Shown: piece by piece, positions 23,213 through 34,189 of the stretch
Position numbering within the stretch: position 1 is the first letter of the stretch
Layout: each line of letters starts with the position of its first letter
DNA from: Polyodon spathula
Taxonomy: Eukaryota; Chordata; Actinopteri; Acipenseriformes; Polyodontidae
Assembly (NCBI RefSeq): GCF_017654505.1
Contig: NC_054534.1
Location: 41,718,726 to 41,782,725 of the forward strand
Reading direction: 5' to 3'
DNA length: 64,000 nt
Translations under genes and position numbers: made by a program
Notes under the pieces: model-generated
The model's input: the letters and a program-made list of their open reading frames with translations, nothing else
What the model was told of the DNA's origin: nothing
The model's database searches: none

Positions 23213-23453
23213 AATGGAGCGCCATTTGTCCCAAAATTATCAGGCCGCTAGTTTGTGAATTTGTTTGTCAATTCGTTTGTTAATTTGTGAATTTGTTTCG
23301 AGCAACTCAGGCAGAAAGAAAAATAATAAGAATACTACTCATCCCAGCAATAATACTAGGCTTCCCAGCCCTATGGGCCTGTAAGCTAAATAAACACTAC
23401 CACCGAAAGTTCTGCAAAACCACGCATTTCATAAAGGAACTAAAATGTACCAT
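23213..23453. repeat. Repeat blocks Y and X, copy 2
   Basis: Block Y (23214-23300) precedes block X (about 23340-23450) here, the reverse of the order at 21.2-21.45 kb. Similarity is high across both blocks. Confidence 0.75.
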
Positions 23454-23493
23454 ATGTCTTAAATGTCTTAAGTCAACTAGATGGAGAAGCTAT

Positions 23494-24242
23494 TAAAAAA
23501 AAAAGGCAAATGGAATGTCAGGTTATATAGCCAAGACAACTGAATTCAAATCTAGAGAAGTTATATTAAAATTATAAAATGCTCTGGTACAACCACACAT
23601 ACAATATTTTGTATAGTTCTGGTCCCCATATCATAAGAAAGACATTAAGGAAATTGGCGAGAGCACAGAGGAGAACAACATGATTAATTCCAGGATTGGG
23701 GGGCATGTCATATGAAGATGGAGGGAAAAGGCTGTATCTGAATGGCCTAAAAAGAAGAAGAGCCAGAGGTGACTTAAGAGGCATTTAAAATTGTCAAGGG
23801 GTTTAACAAAGTAACTGCTGATAATTATTCATCACAGGTCACAGAGAACAGAACCAGGGGCCACAGGTGGAAGCTGAAGGAGGGCATATTCAGAACCGAG
23901 GGATTAATTTTTTCAATGAAATGGTGTTGAACCATCAGAACAGGCTGTTGAACAGGTGTTGAAGTAGAGACTATTGGATCCTTCAAGAAAAGACTGTATG
24001 CTGTCATGAATAATATTATATAACCCTCTCTGTGACCATAATAAGACCTTTAGCTAGCTGCCTGGAGAAAGGGTGGTCCATTTATCCACAGTCTCAGAGG
24101 TTTCATTTCCTCTACTAACCTAGTTAGGGGGTTTTGGTTTTTCCCCTCCTGAGTGCTAACGGACCACGCTAGCATCAAAGCGAACGAGCGCAGGTGGGCT
24201 GAATGGCCTTTTCTTGTTATAGAATTTATGTTCTTATGTACT
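23494..24242 (+). mobile_element. CR1 LINE, 3' end
   Basis: The plus strand shows the last part of CR1 ORF2 and the short 3' end. Typical blocks are ATGCTCTGGTACAACC, AAAGACATTAAGG, AGAAGAGCCAGAGGTGACTT, the GGTCACA/ACCAGGGGCCACAGGTGGAA stretch and GGATCCTTCAAGAAAAGACT, then GGTGGGCTGAATGGCCTTTT. It closes with repeated TTATGTTCTTATGT, the short-repeat tail of CR1. The copy is severely 5' truncated, as most CR1 copies are, and the frame has stops. Confidence 0.8.
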
Positions 24243-25098
24243 GACAACGGTAGTGTAAAAGCTGATTTTTATGTTTATTTGGTTAATAATCATGTTTTCT
24301 GATATCTTGTAAACTGTCAGTAGATGGTGCAGACCAGATTTTTTTTTTTTTTTTTTTTTTACCTGAGGCCTACTTGTTCAGCTGCATTAGGCACTGTAGC
24401 CTACCATTAGCACTTGTTAGGAAACACAACCAATTAAAAAAAAAGTTAAACCCGTAACACTGTAAATAAACTTAATCTGAATTGTTATTGAGTCTTTTAA
24501 AATAAAACACCAAGCCAAAGTGTACATCACCTTTGGTATATAGCAAGTTGTAAAAGAAGGAAGCCAAACTTTGAATATTGAAAATAGAAATCTGATTTAA
24601 CTTTATGATGAATACAAAGACATACTAAATGCTAATCAGAATGACTACCGGTAATAAGTAAAATCAAGATACTTGGAAATTGGGTTATTTTTTTAACTCT
24701 GTGGACTGCAGTACAATACAAAACATCTACTGTTGACTTTCTGTGAATGGATGGAGGAACGTCAACATTTGCATTGACTTTTAAAAGTACAACCAGGTAT
24801 GTTTCTTGTTTTGAATTATTTACAGGTTATTGGATAAACAAAGTAATTTGCTTTAGATTAATCTGAGGCCAGTACTTAATGGCTAGTTGTAATTGGTAGT
24901 AATGTTAAACTATTGTAATGATGGGATGTACTTTCTGTTGTTTTGGCCAGGTTACAATATTTGCACTATTCAGATTAGTTTATGAATGTTATTACTTGTT
25001 AGAATTAAACAGATGTAGAATATTTAGGTTGCTATAATAAGTGTTATTTTATTCTAAATACACAAAAAAATGATTTGGTACTCTTTTGTACTGAGCAG
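24243..25098. other. Unassigned DNA with T run
   Basis: No gene recognised. Poly-T at about 24341-24360. Confidence 0.45.
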
Positions 25099-25615
25099 CA
25101 TTGTTATTATTATCTTTTGTTTTTATTAGCAGACACCCTTATACGTAAGGTGAACATATGGCTCTATGTTCAACAGGACAGTTTAGGCTATTCAACTCAC
25201 AATCCAATGCATTCTGGTAAGCGTAGTCCTGTTTCTCTTAAAGGAAAGAGATAAGTGAATGGTACCCGAGACAGGTAAAACGTAACAGAATGCCTGCTGA
25301 AAACTCTGAACTGTCCCGCTGAACATAGAGCCATATGGTCACCTTACCTATCCAGGGTGACTTGTAGTTGTTAAAAAGTATCACATTACAAAGTATCATA
25401 TTACAGATAGTAGCAGCTATAAAATACAATACAATCTGTAGTAAGAGGAAATTCCATTAAGAGCAAGTAGTAAGTATAATAAATGGATAAGACCGATTTC
25501 AAATAAGAGCATTTGAAAGAATAGGAGCACGCTAAAAGAGCAATGTTCTTGCATTGACAGTGTGCTGTAGGTTCAAGTAAATATACATAATGTCGTAAAA
25601 AGTGAAGCACTCACC
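25099..25615 (-). mobile_element. L2-like LINE 3' tail, split by a MITE
   Basis: AGCAGACACCCTTAT (25129-25143) and TATCCAGGGTGACTTGTAG (25349-25367) are two halves of the usual GCAGACGCxxTTATCCAGGGCGACTTACAG tail of fish LINEs. The same tail with AAAGTATCACATTACAAAGTATC is seen at 17.69-17.8 kb. The 203-bp insert between the halves has its own inverted repeats. Confidence 0.65.
25145..25347. mobile_element. MITE with ~39-bp inverted repeats
   Basis: Left GTAAGGTGAACATATGGCTC and the reverse complement of the right end (GTAAGGTGACCATATGGCTC) agree at all but one of 20 positions. The match continues through CTATGTTCA(A/G)C(A/G)GGACAGTT. The insertion interrupts an L2-like tail, so its limits are well set, but the target duplication is not clear. 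Confidence 0.75.
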
Positions 25616-25638
25616 AGGAATCTGCTGTTAAGCTTATA

Positions 25639-25830
25639 CAGTGGCTCTCAAAAGTATCCCCCTCCCCCCTTGTACTTTTCTCTCATTTTATCCCCCACCC
25701 CCCATTGACTTTTCCACATTTTATTGTGTTAAAACATTCCATAATGTCAAAGTGAAAAATAAAATCTACAAAAAAAAAGTCCATAATGTCAAAGTGAAAA
25801 ATAAAATCTACAAATTGTTTTAAATTAATT
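25639..25830. mobile_element. Tc1-like terminal fragment with internal duplication
   Basis: After TA at 25637-25638 comes CAGTGGCTCTCAAAAGTATC, a Tc1-type terminal repeat start. The 35-bp stretch with CCATAATGTCAAAGTG is present twice (25738-25772 and 25780-25814). The rest of the element is missing; an AT microsatellite follows. Confidence 0.6.
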
Positions 25831-25843
25831 ACAAATACAAAAC

Positions 25844-25866
25844 ATAACATACATACATACATACAT

Positions 25867-25945
<79 letters not shown>

Positions 25946-25962
25946 ATATATATATATTTAAA
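25844..25962. repeat. (CATA)n-(AT)n microsatellite
   Basis: A CATA tract runs into more than 30 AT units. An apparent 107-codon minus-strand frame here is only this repeat. Confidence 0.95.
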
Positions 25963-25999
25963 AGAAGAAAACAACTAAGCAAATTCATACAGACAGGTG

Positions 26000-26712
26000 C
26001 GACCACTGGCCTTCCTCAGTGCAGTGATTTTAAATCAAGCATATATTGGTGAGATATTTATATGTCTAAAGCATTAATTACTCAATTATCTTTCAATAAA
26101 GCAATAACAGTCAGTAATTTTAGTGCCTAATTCAAACGATGTAAATACAAAACAGTATTTTATTATTAAAACATACAGACCAACACAAAAATATGTATAT
26201 CCAGGTCTAGCTTATTGTAAAATTGCATAGCAGCAGACAAAATCATAATTGACCACTATGCAACAGCAATAGATAAGATTATATAAAATGGTGTAAACAT
26301 CTCTTCGTTCATGCCACCAGGAGATTCAGTTTGCAAAGTGTGTATCCAAGAGGCTTCCCTTTGTAGAAACAGTTTATTACGATCTCCACCTCGACGTGGG
26401 GTATTAACCACTTCAATCTCCATAAATCAGAGAGTACAAACGCTATGTTGTTATTCATTAAAATGTCTCGCTGCAGGTGATCGTATGTCATTATTCCTAA
26501 TAGTATAATATGTTCACTTATACGCGTTTTCAGTTCCCTAATGGTTTTACGCACATAGCACAGATCACAAGGGCATTTCAACAAATAGACTACAAACTTG
26601 GTAACACAAGTTATCATTGCATTGCAACAAGCGCAATTGTGACAATTAAAGTTACCTTGTGGTTTCTGTGTTAAGAAGTAAGACGGTGGAATAAAGGTGT
26701 CTGCTTTAACAA
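26000..26712 (-). mobile_element. Penelope-like element remnant
   Basis: The minus strand holds the C-terminal GIY-YIG endonuclease (26712-26300) and then a 3' non-coding part (about 26300-26000) ending with ACTGAGGAAGGCCAGTGG, a form common at Penelope-like 3' ends. The reverse transcriptase is missing: the sequence switches at about 26713 to another element. Confidence 0.7.
26300..26712 (-). pseudogene. Penelope-like GIY-YIG endonuclease
   Basis: On the minus strand a cysteine-rich linker (NCHNCACC) precedes KFVVYLLKCPC, the first half of the GIY-YIG motif, with CYVRKT as the second half (usually YVGKT). LKTRISEH follows. After a frameshift the end reads RGGDRNKLFLQREASWI, with the family's catalytic Glu, then HTLQTESPGGMNE. 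This order is specific to the endonuclease of Penelope-like retroelements, which nicks target DNA. The Gly-to-Arg change in the YVG motif and the frameshift make it inactive. Confidence 0.8.
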
Positions 26713-26980
26713 ATAGGGGAGTCCGGGGCTGGTTGTCACTCTTTTTACTCTTTATTATTTTCCTGAATCTGTTCCTCGCTATATTGAAGAATAACTCTTC
26801 ACCTACAAATTGATGTTTTTTTTTATTTCAGCATAACTATTCCAAATATCATATTTAGACGGTTGAAAATGCGCCAGTCACCTGTGACAAACTGCCCCAT
26901 ACTGGCGTTGGTTGTCACAGAGTATGTTCTTGCTTTTACAGTAGACAAAATGTCATTGTTATGCCTGTTACAACTAGATA

Positions 26981-27032
<52 letters not shown>

Positions 27033-27683
27033 AAAGTTTCTACTGTGTACAATGCCAGAAAGTTGTATTTTTACTTGTTATGTGAATATAAAAAATACAG
27101 ACCTATATATTTGAAATGTTGACCCATGCTACAAAATAATATCACAGCCCCCACAGAACCAGAGGACAAACAGTAGATAATTTAAATAAGCATTACAGGG
27201 TAACATATCCCACATTTTGGTGTAAAAAAGTAGAAAGAAAAAATATTAGACTTCTTCCTATAGGATTTACATGTGACAACCAACCCCCAAAACTATGTGA
27301 CAACCTGCCCCAACCAGACTTTACATGATAATTTAATTCTCTCAGTACTACTGGGAGAACCTACTGGTTTTGTTTTTACACCAAAAATTAACAAGTATCT
27401 GGTTCTATTTAACATGACCACCAGTTCAAACAAATTCCAATACTACTACGAGTTATAACATAAATAACATGATATGCATTTTTTTACTTTGGGTATGAAA
27501 AAAAATGTGCTAATCTTTATGTTAGATGGAATTGACCTTAAATTACAAGCTGGTTGACTTCCAGACAACAGAACACATATTTCAGTGTTAGTATCACCTG
27601 CCTGCGCCATCTACTTTCATAGCTATGAGCACTGTAACAACCAACACATGTGACAACCAACTTGTCTCCAGTACATTTCTCAA
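26713..27683. mobile_element. Possible non-autonomous transposon with GGTTGTCAC subterminal repeats
   Basis: The word GGTTGTCAC or its near form occurs near both edges in opposite orientation: CTGGTTGTCAC at 26733 and TTGGTTGTCAC at 26907 on the plus strand, and GTGACAACC at 27273, 27299 and 27651 on the complement. The left edge coincides with the abrupt end of the Penelope-like coding sequence. No coding capacity is visible, and a long poly-T run (26987-27025) lies inside. Ends and target duplication are not certain. Confidence 0.4.
26987..27025. repeat. Poly-T run (~38 bp)
   Basis: Seen directly; longest homopolymer in the window. Confidence 0.9.
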
Positions 27684-27881
27684 ATTTCTATATCTTTTAA
27701 ATATAAAAACGACAATATATGCCAATGAGTCTGTATTATGTTTTTCATTGTATTTGAAATAGGTGAGTAGGTAGAAACAAAAGTAACACAGTGTTTAGTT
27801 TTGGCTGTCTTACATTGATGTGTAAGTAACTGATCTCTATAAAGAGACATGCATTTAGATAAAGCTTTCTTACGGGGTGCC

Positions 27882-27917
<36 letters not shown>

Positions 27918-28042
27918 TGTTAATATTTTAACATCTTTTCTTCCAGATTTAGCTTAAATCTTGTATTTCTTCCCCAGATTTATAAAAGTGAAAATAAATA
28001 TTTTTTAAATGCGTACATTCAGATATAATTTATAAATCTAGT
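27684..28042. other. Unassigned DNA with poly-A
   Basis: No gene recognised. Poly-A at 27889-27915. Confidence 0.45.
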
Positions 28043-28206
28043 TACAAGATTTAACATTTAGCTAAATATTTCACTAAATCTTAAATCCTTAACAAGATTG
28101 AATATTTAGCTAAATATATAACTAAATCTTAAATCTCTTAACGAGAGTTAACATTTAGCTACATTTTTAACTATCTCTAAAATCTCCCAACAAGATTTAA
28201 CATTTC
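28043..28206. repeat. 48-49-bp tandem repeat, ~3.3 copies
   Basis: Units begin ACAAGATTTAACATTTAGCT at 28043, 28091 (variant), 28140 (variant) and 28189 (partial). Each unit contains TAGCTAAAT and ACTAAATCTTAAATC, which are near-complements of one another, so every unit can fold into a short stem. Confidence 0.85.
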
Positions 28207-28554
28207 CAGTCGTGACTACTCACACCTGTTTTTCTCCCTTTTTGTGACCTGTGGTATTGCTTGGCATGGTGAAATACAGGACTCTGATCAGCATTTCCAA
28301 TCTGCCCAAGAAACATTGAAATTGCAAAAGCTTCTCTTGTAATTCCCCAAGAAGCTAATGACGCTTCTTTGGAAATCTCTGCAAGAGTGTATAACTGCAG
28401 GCCTGAGTCCTGTACTGTCAGCGGCTGTTCTGTGGGAGGCCGTGGGCGTGCAGCTTTAAAATACGTCATCACTGAAGGTGTTACACCCCTATCACGTGAC
28501 AATATACTGGTAGTACCACCCTGTTGCAAAGTATTATTTATTAATGTCTTTTAT
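28207..28554. other. Unassigned DNA, locally GC-rich
   Basis: No gene recognised. Open frames on both strands (28197-28529 minus and 28369-28686 plus) have no family motif. Confidence 0.4.
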
Positions 28555-28675
28555 AGGGTTGTAACATTGAGTGCGTACAGTGCTTTTTATTCTTTTTATT
28601 ATTATTATGATTGTAAAGCACTTTATGATTCTTTTGAAAGGTGCTGTATCATTTATTACAATATTATTATTAAAA
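28555..28675 (+). mobile_element. LINE-type 3' tail
   Basis: TGTAAAGCACTTTATGATTC followed by TTTTGAAAGGTGCTGTAT and an ATTATTATT tail is the common 3' end form of L2/RTE-like LINEs in fish. No coding part is attached. Confidence 0.5.
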
Positions 28676-28887
28676 ATATGGTCTGAGTTTTTTCATTTAC
28701 AATTAGAAAATTGAAATGTTAAAATTTTGGTGAAAATAACCATAGCATACCTTGCTTTTCAATGTATACCCCGAAAACATGCTATTTGTGTAATGAAAGG
28801 GTCATAATTCATCTGCACCACAATGACTCGGGAGAATACTGCAGACATGTGACAGAGGAAACAAATAAAATAAATCTATATAAAAAA

Positions 28888-28990
28888 CTAGGGATGCACC
28901 GAATCCAGAATTGGGTTTCAGATTCGGCCTGATATCTACTTTGTGCATGGTTAGGATTTGGCCGAATACTCGCATGCAAAACAGATACTA
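28888..28990. mobile_element. hAT-like transposon end (one end only)
   Basis: CTAGGGATGCACCGAATCC, then ATTCGGCC and TTTGGCCGAATACTCG, form the end and subterminal repeats of a widespread vertebrate hAT-type element (TAGGGATGCACCGA). The opposite end was not found to the right. Confidence 0.5.
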
Positions 28991-30616
28991 CATCTATAGC
29001 GAATGTTCTCTACTGGCAGTCCTGCAGCATGAACGGGACATTCCTTTCAAATTCGACTATGTGTTTACTGTACTATGTGAATCTGTATTGGCGTTAACTG
29101 CAAGGTAAACTTTAAACAATGTACTTGCTTTATTTCTGCGGTTGAAAGGAGTTATCGGCAGGCCTGAAACAATGTATGGTTGGATTGCCTGAGAACGCTA
29201 GTTTAAAACATTGTAACTAATTGAAATACAGCACTAAGCTCAATAGGTTGCAGAACGAGCTAAAGAAAAGTACTTGCCCTTGTTTCTGGAACAATTATTA
29301 TTTTAACACTGTAATGCCCCCCAAAAAGTAATGAGGGAAGCTACTTTATATAAATAGATTCTGTGTCTTGCGCAAATTTTAATTGTATCCTAATCGTTTC
29401 AATTATTTAAAAAGTAGGATCCACCCGACTCAATCTCTGACTGAATGTCATGGACGATTCAAGATCGGGCAGTGACATTTTTATTCGTCTTTTCTTGGCA
29501 GCAAGTCATGTTGTTGCTTGTGCACTTAGGAAGTCACGTCTTTTGTTACCAATTTTAATACACACATCACTATGTTCTAATTTAAAAAGCAGGCCATTTT
29601 TTTGAAGAAAAAATTGCTTTAAAAAGTGCAGTCATTCCAATATACTAACCTTAATGCAGCTGATCATAAATGAAAAATAGATTGAGACATATTGCATTAG
29701 CAGCACAGCCTCTGCCTCTCACTGCACAAATAACAGGTTTCATTTTTTATTTTTTTTAAAGAACCCAAGCTGTATTAAAACGAATACTCTAAAAAGTAAG
29801 TAATTTAATACAGTGTTTTGGTCATTCCTCAAAAATACATTTTAAAAAGTCTTGGATTTTTACACTAAACTAAGCAGATGAATAATGGGCCATGCTGTAC
29901 AGCAGCTAGCAATCAGCTTGGGGATTATAGGTTACTGCTTGGCCCTAGCAACCCTAACAGACCTAAGATAGGCACTGTTATGATCCATTATATATTAATA
30001 TTAGCACTGCACCTTTAATATTTGGAGCTCTAAAGAAACTGATGTCAACCAATGGAGGAGATACAGTGTGTATGAGAAGAGAATTGAACAAGTGCAGCAT
30101 GGCGGCTAATAGTCATGCAGGGTTATAGGAACTCTTACACTAATGTGCTATCTGTGGTTTGTGTACACGATTGTGAGGACAGGGTACCGAACTATGATGG
30201 AAAATAAACTGAGGCCTTTCCAAAAATCTGTGTATTCACTTAAAGACTCTTTCCTACACTGTTACTCTGGCAGAAACCTTACAGCACAGATAGATAATAA
30301 CAAGTTGAAACAGTTTGTGAAATGCTTTTGGGTTCAAGGCCTTTGAACAGCACAGAAACAGACTTCCCTCTCTAAAGGGAAAAGGAAACTGGTTATTCTT
30401 TATGTTGACCAGTTCTATAAAAAAAAAAAAAAAAAAAAAAAAATGTAGAAAAATAATTTGATTAAATTGCCAAGTGTTTCCAGCATCTGTATGTCTTTTC
30501 TCATGTTCCAATAGCGATTTGCAGGTAAAGCAATGCAATCACGGATCTATTATAACAAAAAAAAAAAAAAAAAACACATTTTGAATGCATACCCCTTCAA
30601 TATATGTGCATATATA
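28991..30616. other. Unassigned AT-rich DNA
   Basis: No gene or element recognised. Poly-A runs at 30421-30443 and 30557-30573 explain K- and F-rich open frames. Confidence 0.45.
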
Positions 30617-32222
30617 CAGTGCCTTGCAAAAGTATTCAGACCCCTGATCAATTCTCTCATATTACCGAATTACAAATGGTACATTGAAATTTTGTTCTGT
30701 TTGATATTTTATTTTAAAACACTGAAACTCAGAATCAATTATTGTAAGGTGACATTGATTTTATGTTGGGAAATGTGTTTAAGAAAAATAAAAAACTGAA
30801 ATAGCTTGCTTGCATAAGTATTCAACCCCTGTGCTGTGGAAGCTCCCAGTTTGCACCGATGAAAGAAATTGCCCTAACGAGGACACAATTACCTTACCAT
30901 TGGCCTCCACCTGTGAACCATTAAAGTTGCTGTCACATTTTCTGGATAAAAACCCCACTGTTGAAGGATCATTGGTAAGGCTGTGAATCTGAAGGAAAAT
31001 GAAGACCAAACAGCATTCTACAGAAGTTAGAGATAAAGTAATACAAATGCATAGATTAGGGAAAGGGTACAAAATAATATCCAAGTGTTTGGATATCCCA
31101 GTGAGCACAGTTGGATCAATAATCAGGAAGTGGAAGCTGCATCACACCACCCAGGCACTGCCAAGAAAAGGCCATCCCTCAAAACTCAGCACTCAAACAA
31201 GAAGGAGACTTGTGAGAGAAGCCACAGAGAGGCCAACAATCACTTTGAAGGAGCTACAGAGTTCAATGGCTGGGAGTGGAGTAATGGTGCACCAGTCAAC
31301 CATATCAAGAGCTCTGCATAACACTGGCCTGTATGGGAGGGTGGCAAGAAAGAAGCCATTACTCAAAAAGTACCATCTGAAAGCACGTCTGGAGTTTGCC
31401 AGAAAGCATGAGAGTGACCCAGCTGCGATGTAGGAAAAGGTTTTGTGGTCAGATGAGACCAAGATAGAGCTTTTTGGCCAAAACTCAAAGCGCTATGTGT
31501 GGTGCAAACCTAACTCTGTCCATGCCTCAAGACACACCATCCTTACAGTGAAGTATGGTGGTGGCAGCATCATGCTGTGGGGATGCTTCTCATCAGCAGG
31601 GACTGGGCATCTTGTTACAACTGAAGGAAGAATGGATGGAGCAAAATACAAGAAAATACTGCGAGAATCTGCTTCAGTCTGCTAAAAAACTGAAGCTTGG
31701 GAGGAAATTCACCTTTCAGCAGGACAATGATCCCAAGCACAAGGCCAAAGCAACATTGAAGTGGCTCAAGAACAAAAAGGTGAATGTCCTACAGTGGCCC
31801 AGTCAAAGTCCTGATCTCAATGCCACTGAGAATCTGTGGCATTATTTGAAAATTGCTGTCCACAAGGGTCGTCCAACCAACCTGAACAACCTGGAGCAAA
31901 TCTGCCAAGACGAATGGGCCAAAATCACTCCGACACTGTGTGCAAAGCTGGTACATACTTACCCCAAAAGACTCAAAGCTGTTATTGCAGCAAAAGGTGG
32001 CTCTACCAAATATTAATGTGGGGGGGTTGAATACTTATGCGAGCAAGATATCAGTTTTTTATTTTTCTTAAACATATTTCCCAACATAAAACCAATGTCA
32101 CCTTACAATAATTGATTTTGAGTTTAAGTGTTTTATCGAACAGAACGACATTTCAATGTACCATTTGTAATTCAGTAATATGAGAGAATTGGTCAGGGGT
32201 CCGAATACTTTTGCATATATTA
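30617..32222 (+). mobile_element. Tc1-like transposon, near complete
   Basis: After TA at 30615-30616 comes CAGTGCCTTGCAAAAGTATT. About 210 bp at the left are mirrored by 32025-32222 at the right, for example AGGTGACATTGATTTTATGT against its complement. Inner GTATTCAACCCC (30819-30830) and its mirror at about 32026-32038 make this the IR/DR structure of fish Tc1 elements. The right terminal 12 bp or so are degraded (TTTTGCATATATTAG where TTTTGCAAGGCACTG is expected), so the right target duplication is lost. Confidence 0.9.
30999..32016 (+). pseudogene. Tc1 transposase, one stop and one frameshift
   Basis: The protein starts MKTKQHSTEVRDKV with the paired-like helix-turn-helix region (residues about 1-110, including GYKIISKCLDIPVSTVGSII and a second TITLKELQ helix). 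The [11 protein letters not shown] linker to the catalytic domain follows. The DD34E residues are all present: Asp at 31452 (WSDETK), Asp at 31723 (QQDND) and Glu at 31828 (TENLWHYLK), with 34 residues between the last two. It ends ...AKGGSTKY at 32016, the normal end for a ~340-residue protein. Lesions are a TAG at 31431 where the family has Trp, and a one-base loss at about 31660-31670. Live Tc1 transposase cuts and pastes the element at TA sites. Confidence 0.92.
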
Positions 32223-32882
32223 GTGTGTAAGCAAAGGAAATGGCCTCGGATGAAAAGATGGATTTTCACATTATTGACACAGTTTCTATGGATTGGCAGG
32301 GTTATGTTTTTCACTCTAAAGTGACCATCCTATTTGCACCTCCAGCATTACAAGTTCCGGCATCAGCACTTGTGAAGGCAAGTGAGTAGAGCACATTTTC
32401 CCATTACCTGTCAAGTGGGTGTGTTGAGAGTTCTTTTGGCCTGCAGTAATAGCAGACTGCTGTAGAACAGGGTAATAAACACCTACTGTGGGATGTAGTG
32501 TGAAAAAATCTTATCACCTGTCATTACATGCCACTGATGAATAATTCAGCAAGGCCTGTTGGCGATACCAGAGGTAAAAAAAACATGGAAAAGTAACTGA
32601 AAGCAACTTTGTAGGAGTCAACAACTTCTGAGTCACAAAGGATCTGCATCTGAGGAGCATTACACCACCTTCTGAAAAGTAGTATATAGTTGTCCATTTT
32701 TAAAACTCATCTGGAACTTCAAACATTTATCAAGTCTGAGCTCAAATGGTTAGGCTAATGCAGTGATTTCTTATCCACCAAAACCATATCCCTAAAACCG
32801 AAAAGGCTATTTTAGTTATTGAAAGCACAGTGCACTTTATATAATTGCATGGAGACTGGGCCGGACATACACCATGTAATTA
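32223..32882. other. Unassigned DNA
   Basis: No gene or element recognised. Confidence 0.45.
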
Positions 32883-33368
32883 CAGTGCTACCCAGTTATA
32901 ACATGACCCGTTATAGTGTGGAGTCAGTTATGTAACATTTTATACTGTTACATGACTGGTCTACAGACCCTGTGTGTGTGCGTGTGTGTGTAAGCAGGGA
33001 GGCAGTAAGCTTGCCTAAGCGAGGATTGATTGACACCCAGGTAGACGGGGACATGAAAGCTCACATCAACGCAGACAGAGCTGACAGTTGAGACAGACAA
33101 GCTGCTGTGTGAATGTGCAGGACTGTTTGTTGTTTTCGGTCTGGCCCAGGCTGACAGGGGCCAGGAATAATCGTCCTAATAAAACGTGGATTAGAGTACC
33201 TGCAAATTGTGTGTGTCTTGTTCCTTCATTTTCCACGGTACGTTACAATATTAATGCTGCCATTGTAAATTATTTTTGAACAAAAATGCCAATATTTGTT
33301 ATAAGACAACAAATTAACCGGTCTCCAATTATGGACCCCGACAACCGCGTTATAACAGGTTAGTACTG
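32883..33368. mobile_element. TA-flanked inverted-repeat element, 486 bp
   Basis: Left CAGTGCTACCCAGTTATAAC and the reverse complement of the right end (CAGTACTAACCTGTTATAAC) match at most positions. Both ends are flanked by TA (32881-32882 and 33369-33370), the target of the Tc1/mariner superfamily. The end form resembles pogo/Tigger-type elements. No coding region is visible. A (GT)n tract lies at about 32970-32993. Confidence 0.65.
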
Positions 33369-33475
33369 TATATGGAGTAGCTTATATAAGAACAGTATAT
33401 AGTTATTACTTCAGGACAGCATAAAGCATTAACAAAGTATATATTTTATGTATACACACACACACTGTATATGTA

Positions 33476-34187
33476 TGTGACAAAGTGGTTTGCAGGGTGC
33501 AGATGCAGGAGTAATGTGGTGATCAGTAACAGAGAGACAACAATAATACAGGTGTAATGGTGTTTTATTTATAATCCAAAAGTCACTTGACAACAGTAAA
33601 TAATAATGAATGGTATTATACAAGGCTGTGTGCTACAGAGTTTAACCCAGGGGTTCAGTCCCAAAACAAACACGGTATTAAATACACACACAATATACAA
33701 ACAAGGTCACCAGTCCAAAGTGAGTGCTGTAATGCTCGTGGTGCAGATACACTTTCATCGAGGAAACAAGTGCAATGTTGTCCGGGTTTTGTGGTGGTCT
33801 GTAACGTGTTAGCCATCTAATAACAATTATATATGACAAAACAAACAACAACACTCACGATGCACAATACAGTTCTCCTTCCAGGTTAGCGTTAACCATA
33901 ACAAAGGAACAGATCACCTCACTACATCGCCTTATATACCGTCAATCATGACCCCTTACTCAAGGATTGCAACCGCTCCTCCAATCTGCAGCTGCCACAT
34001 TGTTTCCCTTCTGGGAAAATGATTTAGTGTATTGTAGCTCCACCCCCTTTCTAGGTGGCAGACTTCCGCCTAATCCTGTGAATTAATTATCTGGCCATCC
34101 AGTCCAGGGCACTCTGTTGCCTTTACACAGTTCCCTCACAGGTCGAGAGGGAGATTTATCACCAAGAATCATTCGGTCTCTGTCACA
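33476..34187 (-). repeat. 3' LTR of element B (712 bp)
   Basis: Begins TGTGACAAAGTGG and ends CTCTGTCACA on the plus strand, so TGTGACA is mirrored at both ends. The minus strand carries AATAAAAC near 33565 and a purine tract immediately upstream (34188-34205), placing this as the 3' LTR. The 35485-35840 copy matches its middle part. Confidence 0.8.
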
Positions 34188-34189
34188 TA

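Noticed and set aside
25683..26006. 107-codon minus-strand frame with a repeated IY tract
   Set aside because: It is the translation of the AT microsatellite.
33420..33476. (CA)/(TATG) words before the gypsy-B LTR as part of the element
   Set aside because: The TGTGAC edge and its mirrored TGTCACA end place the LTR border at 33476.
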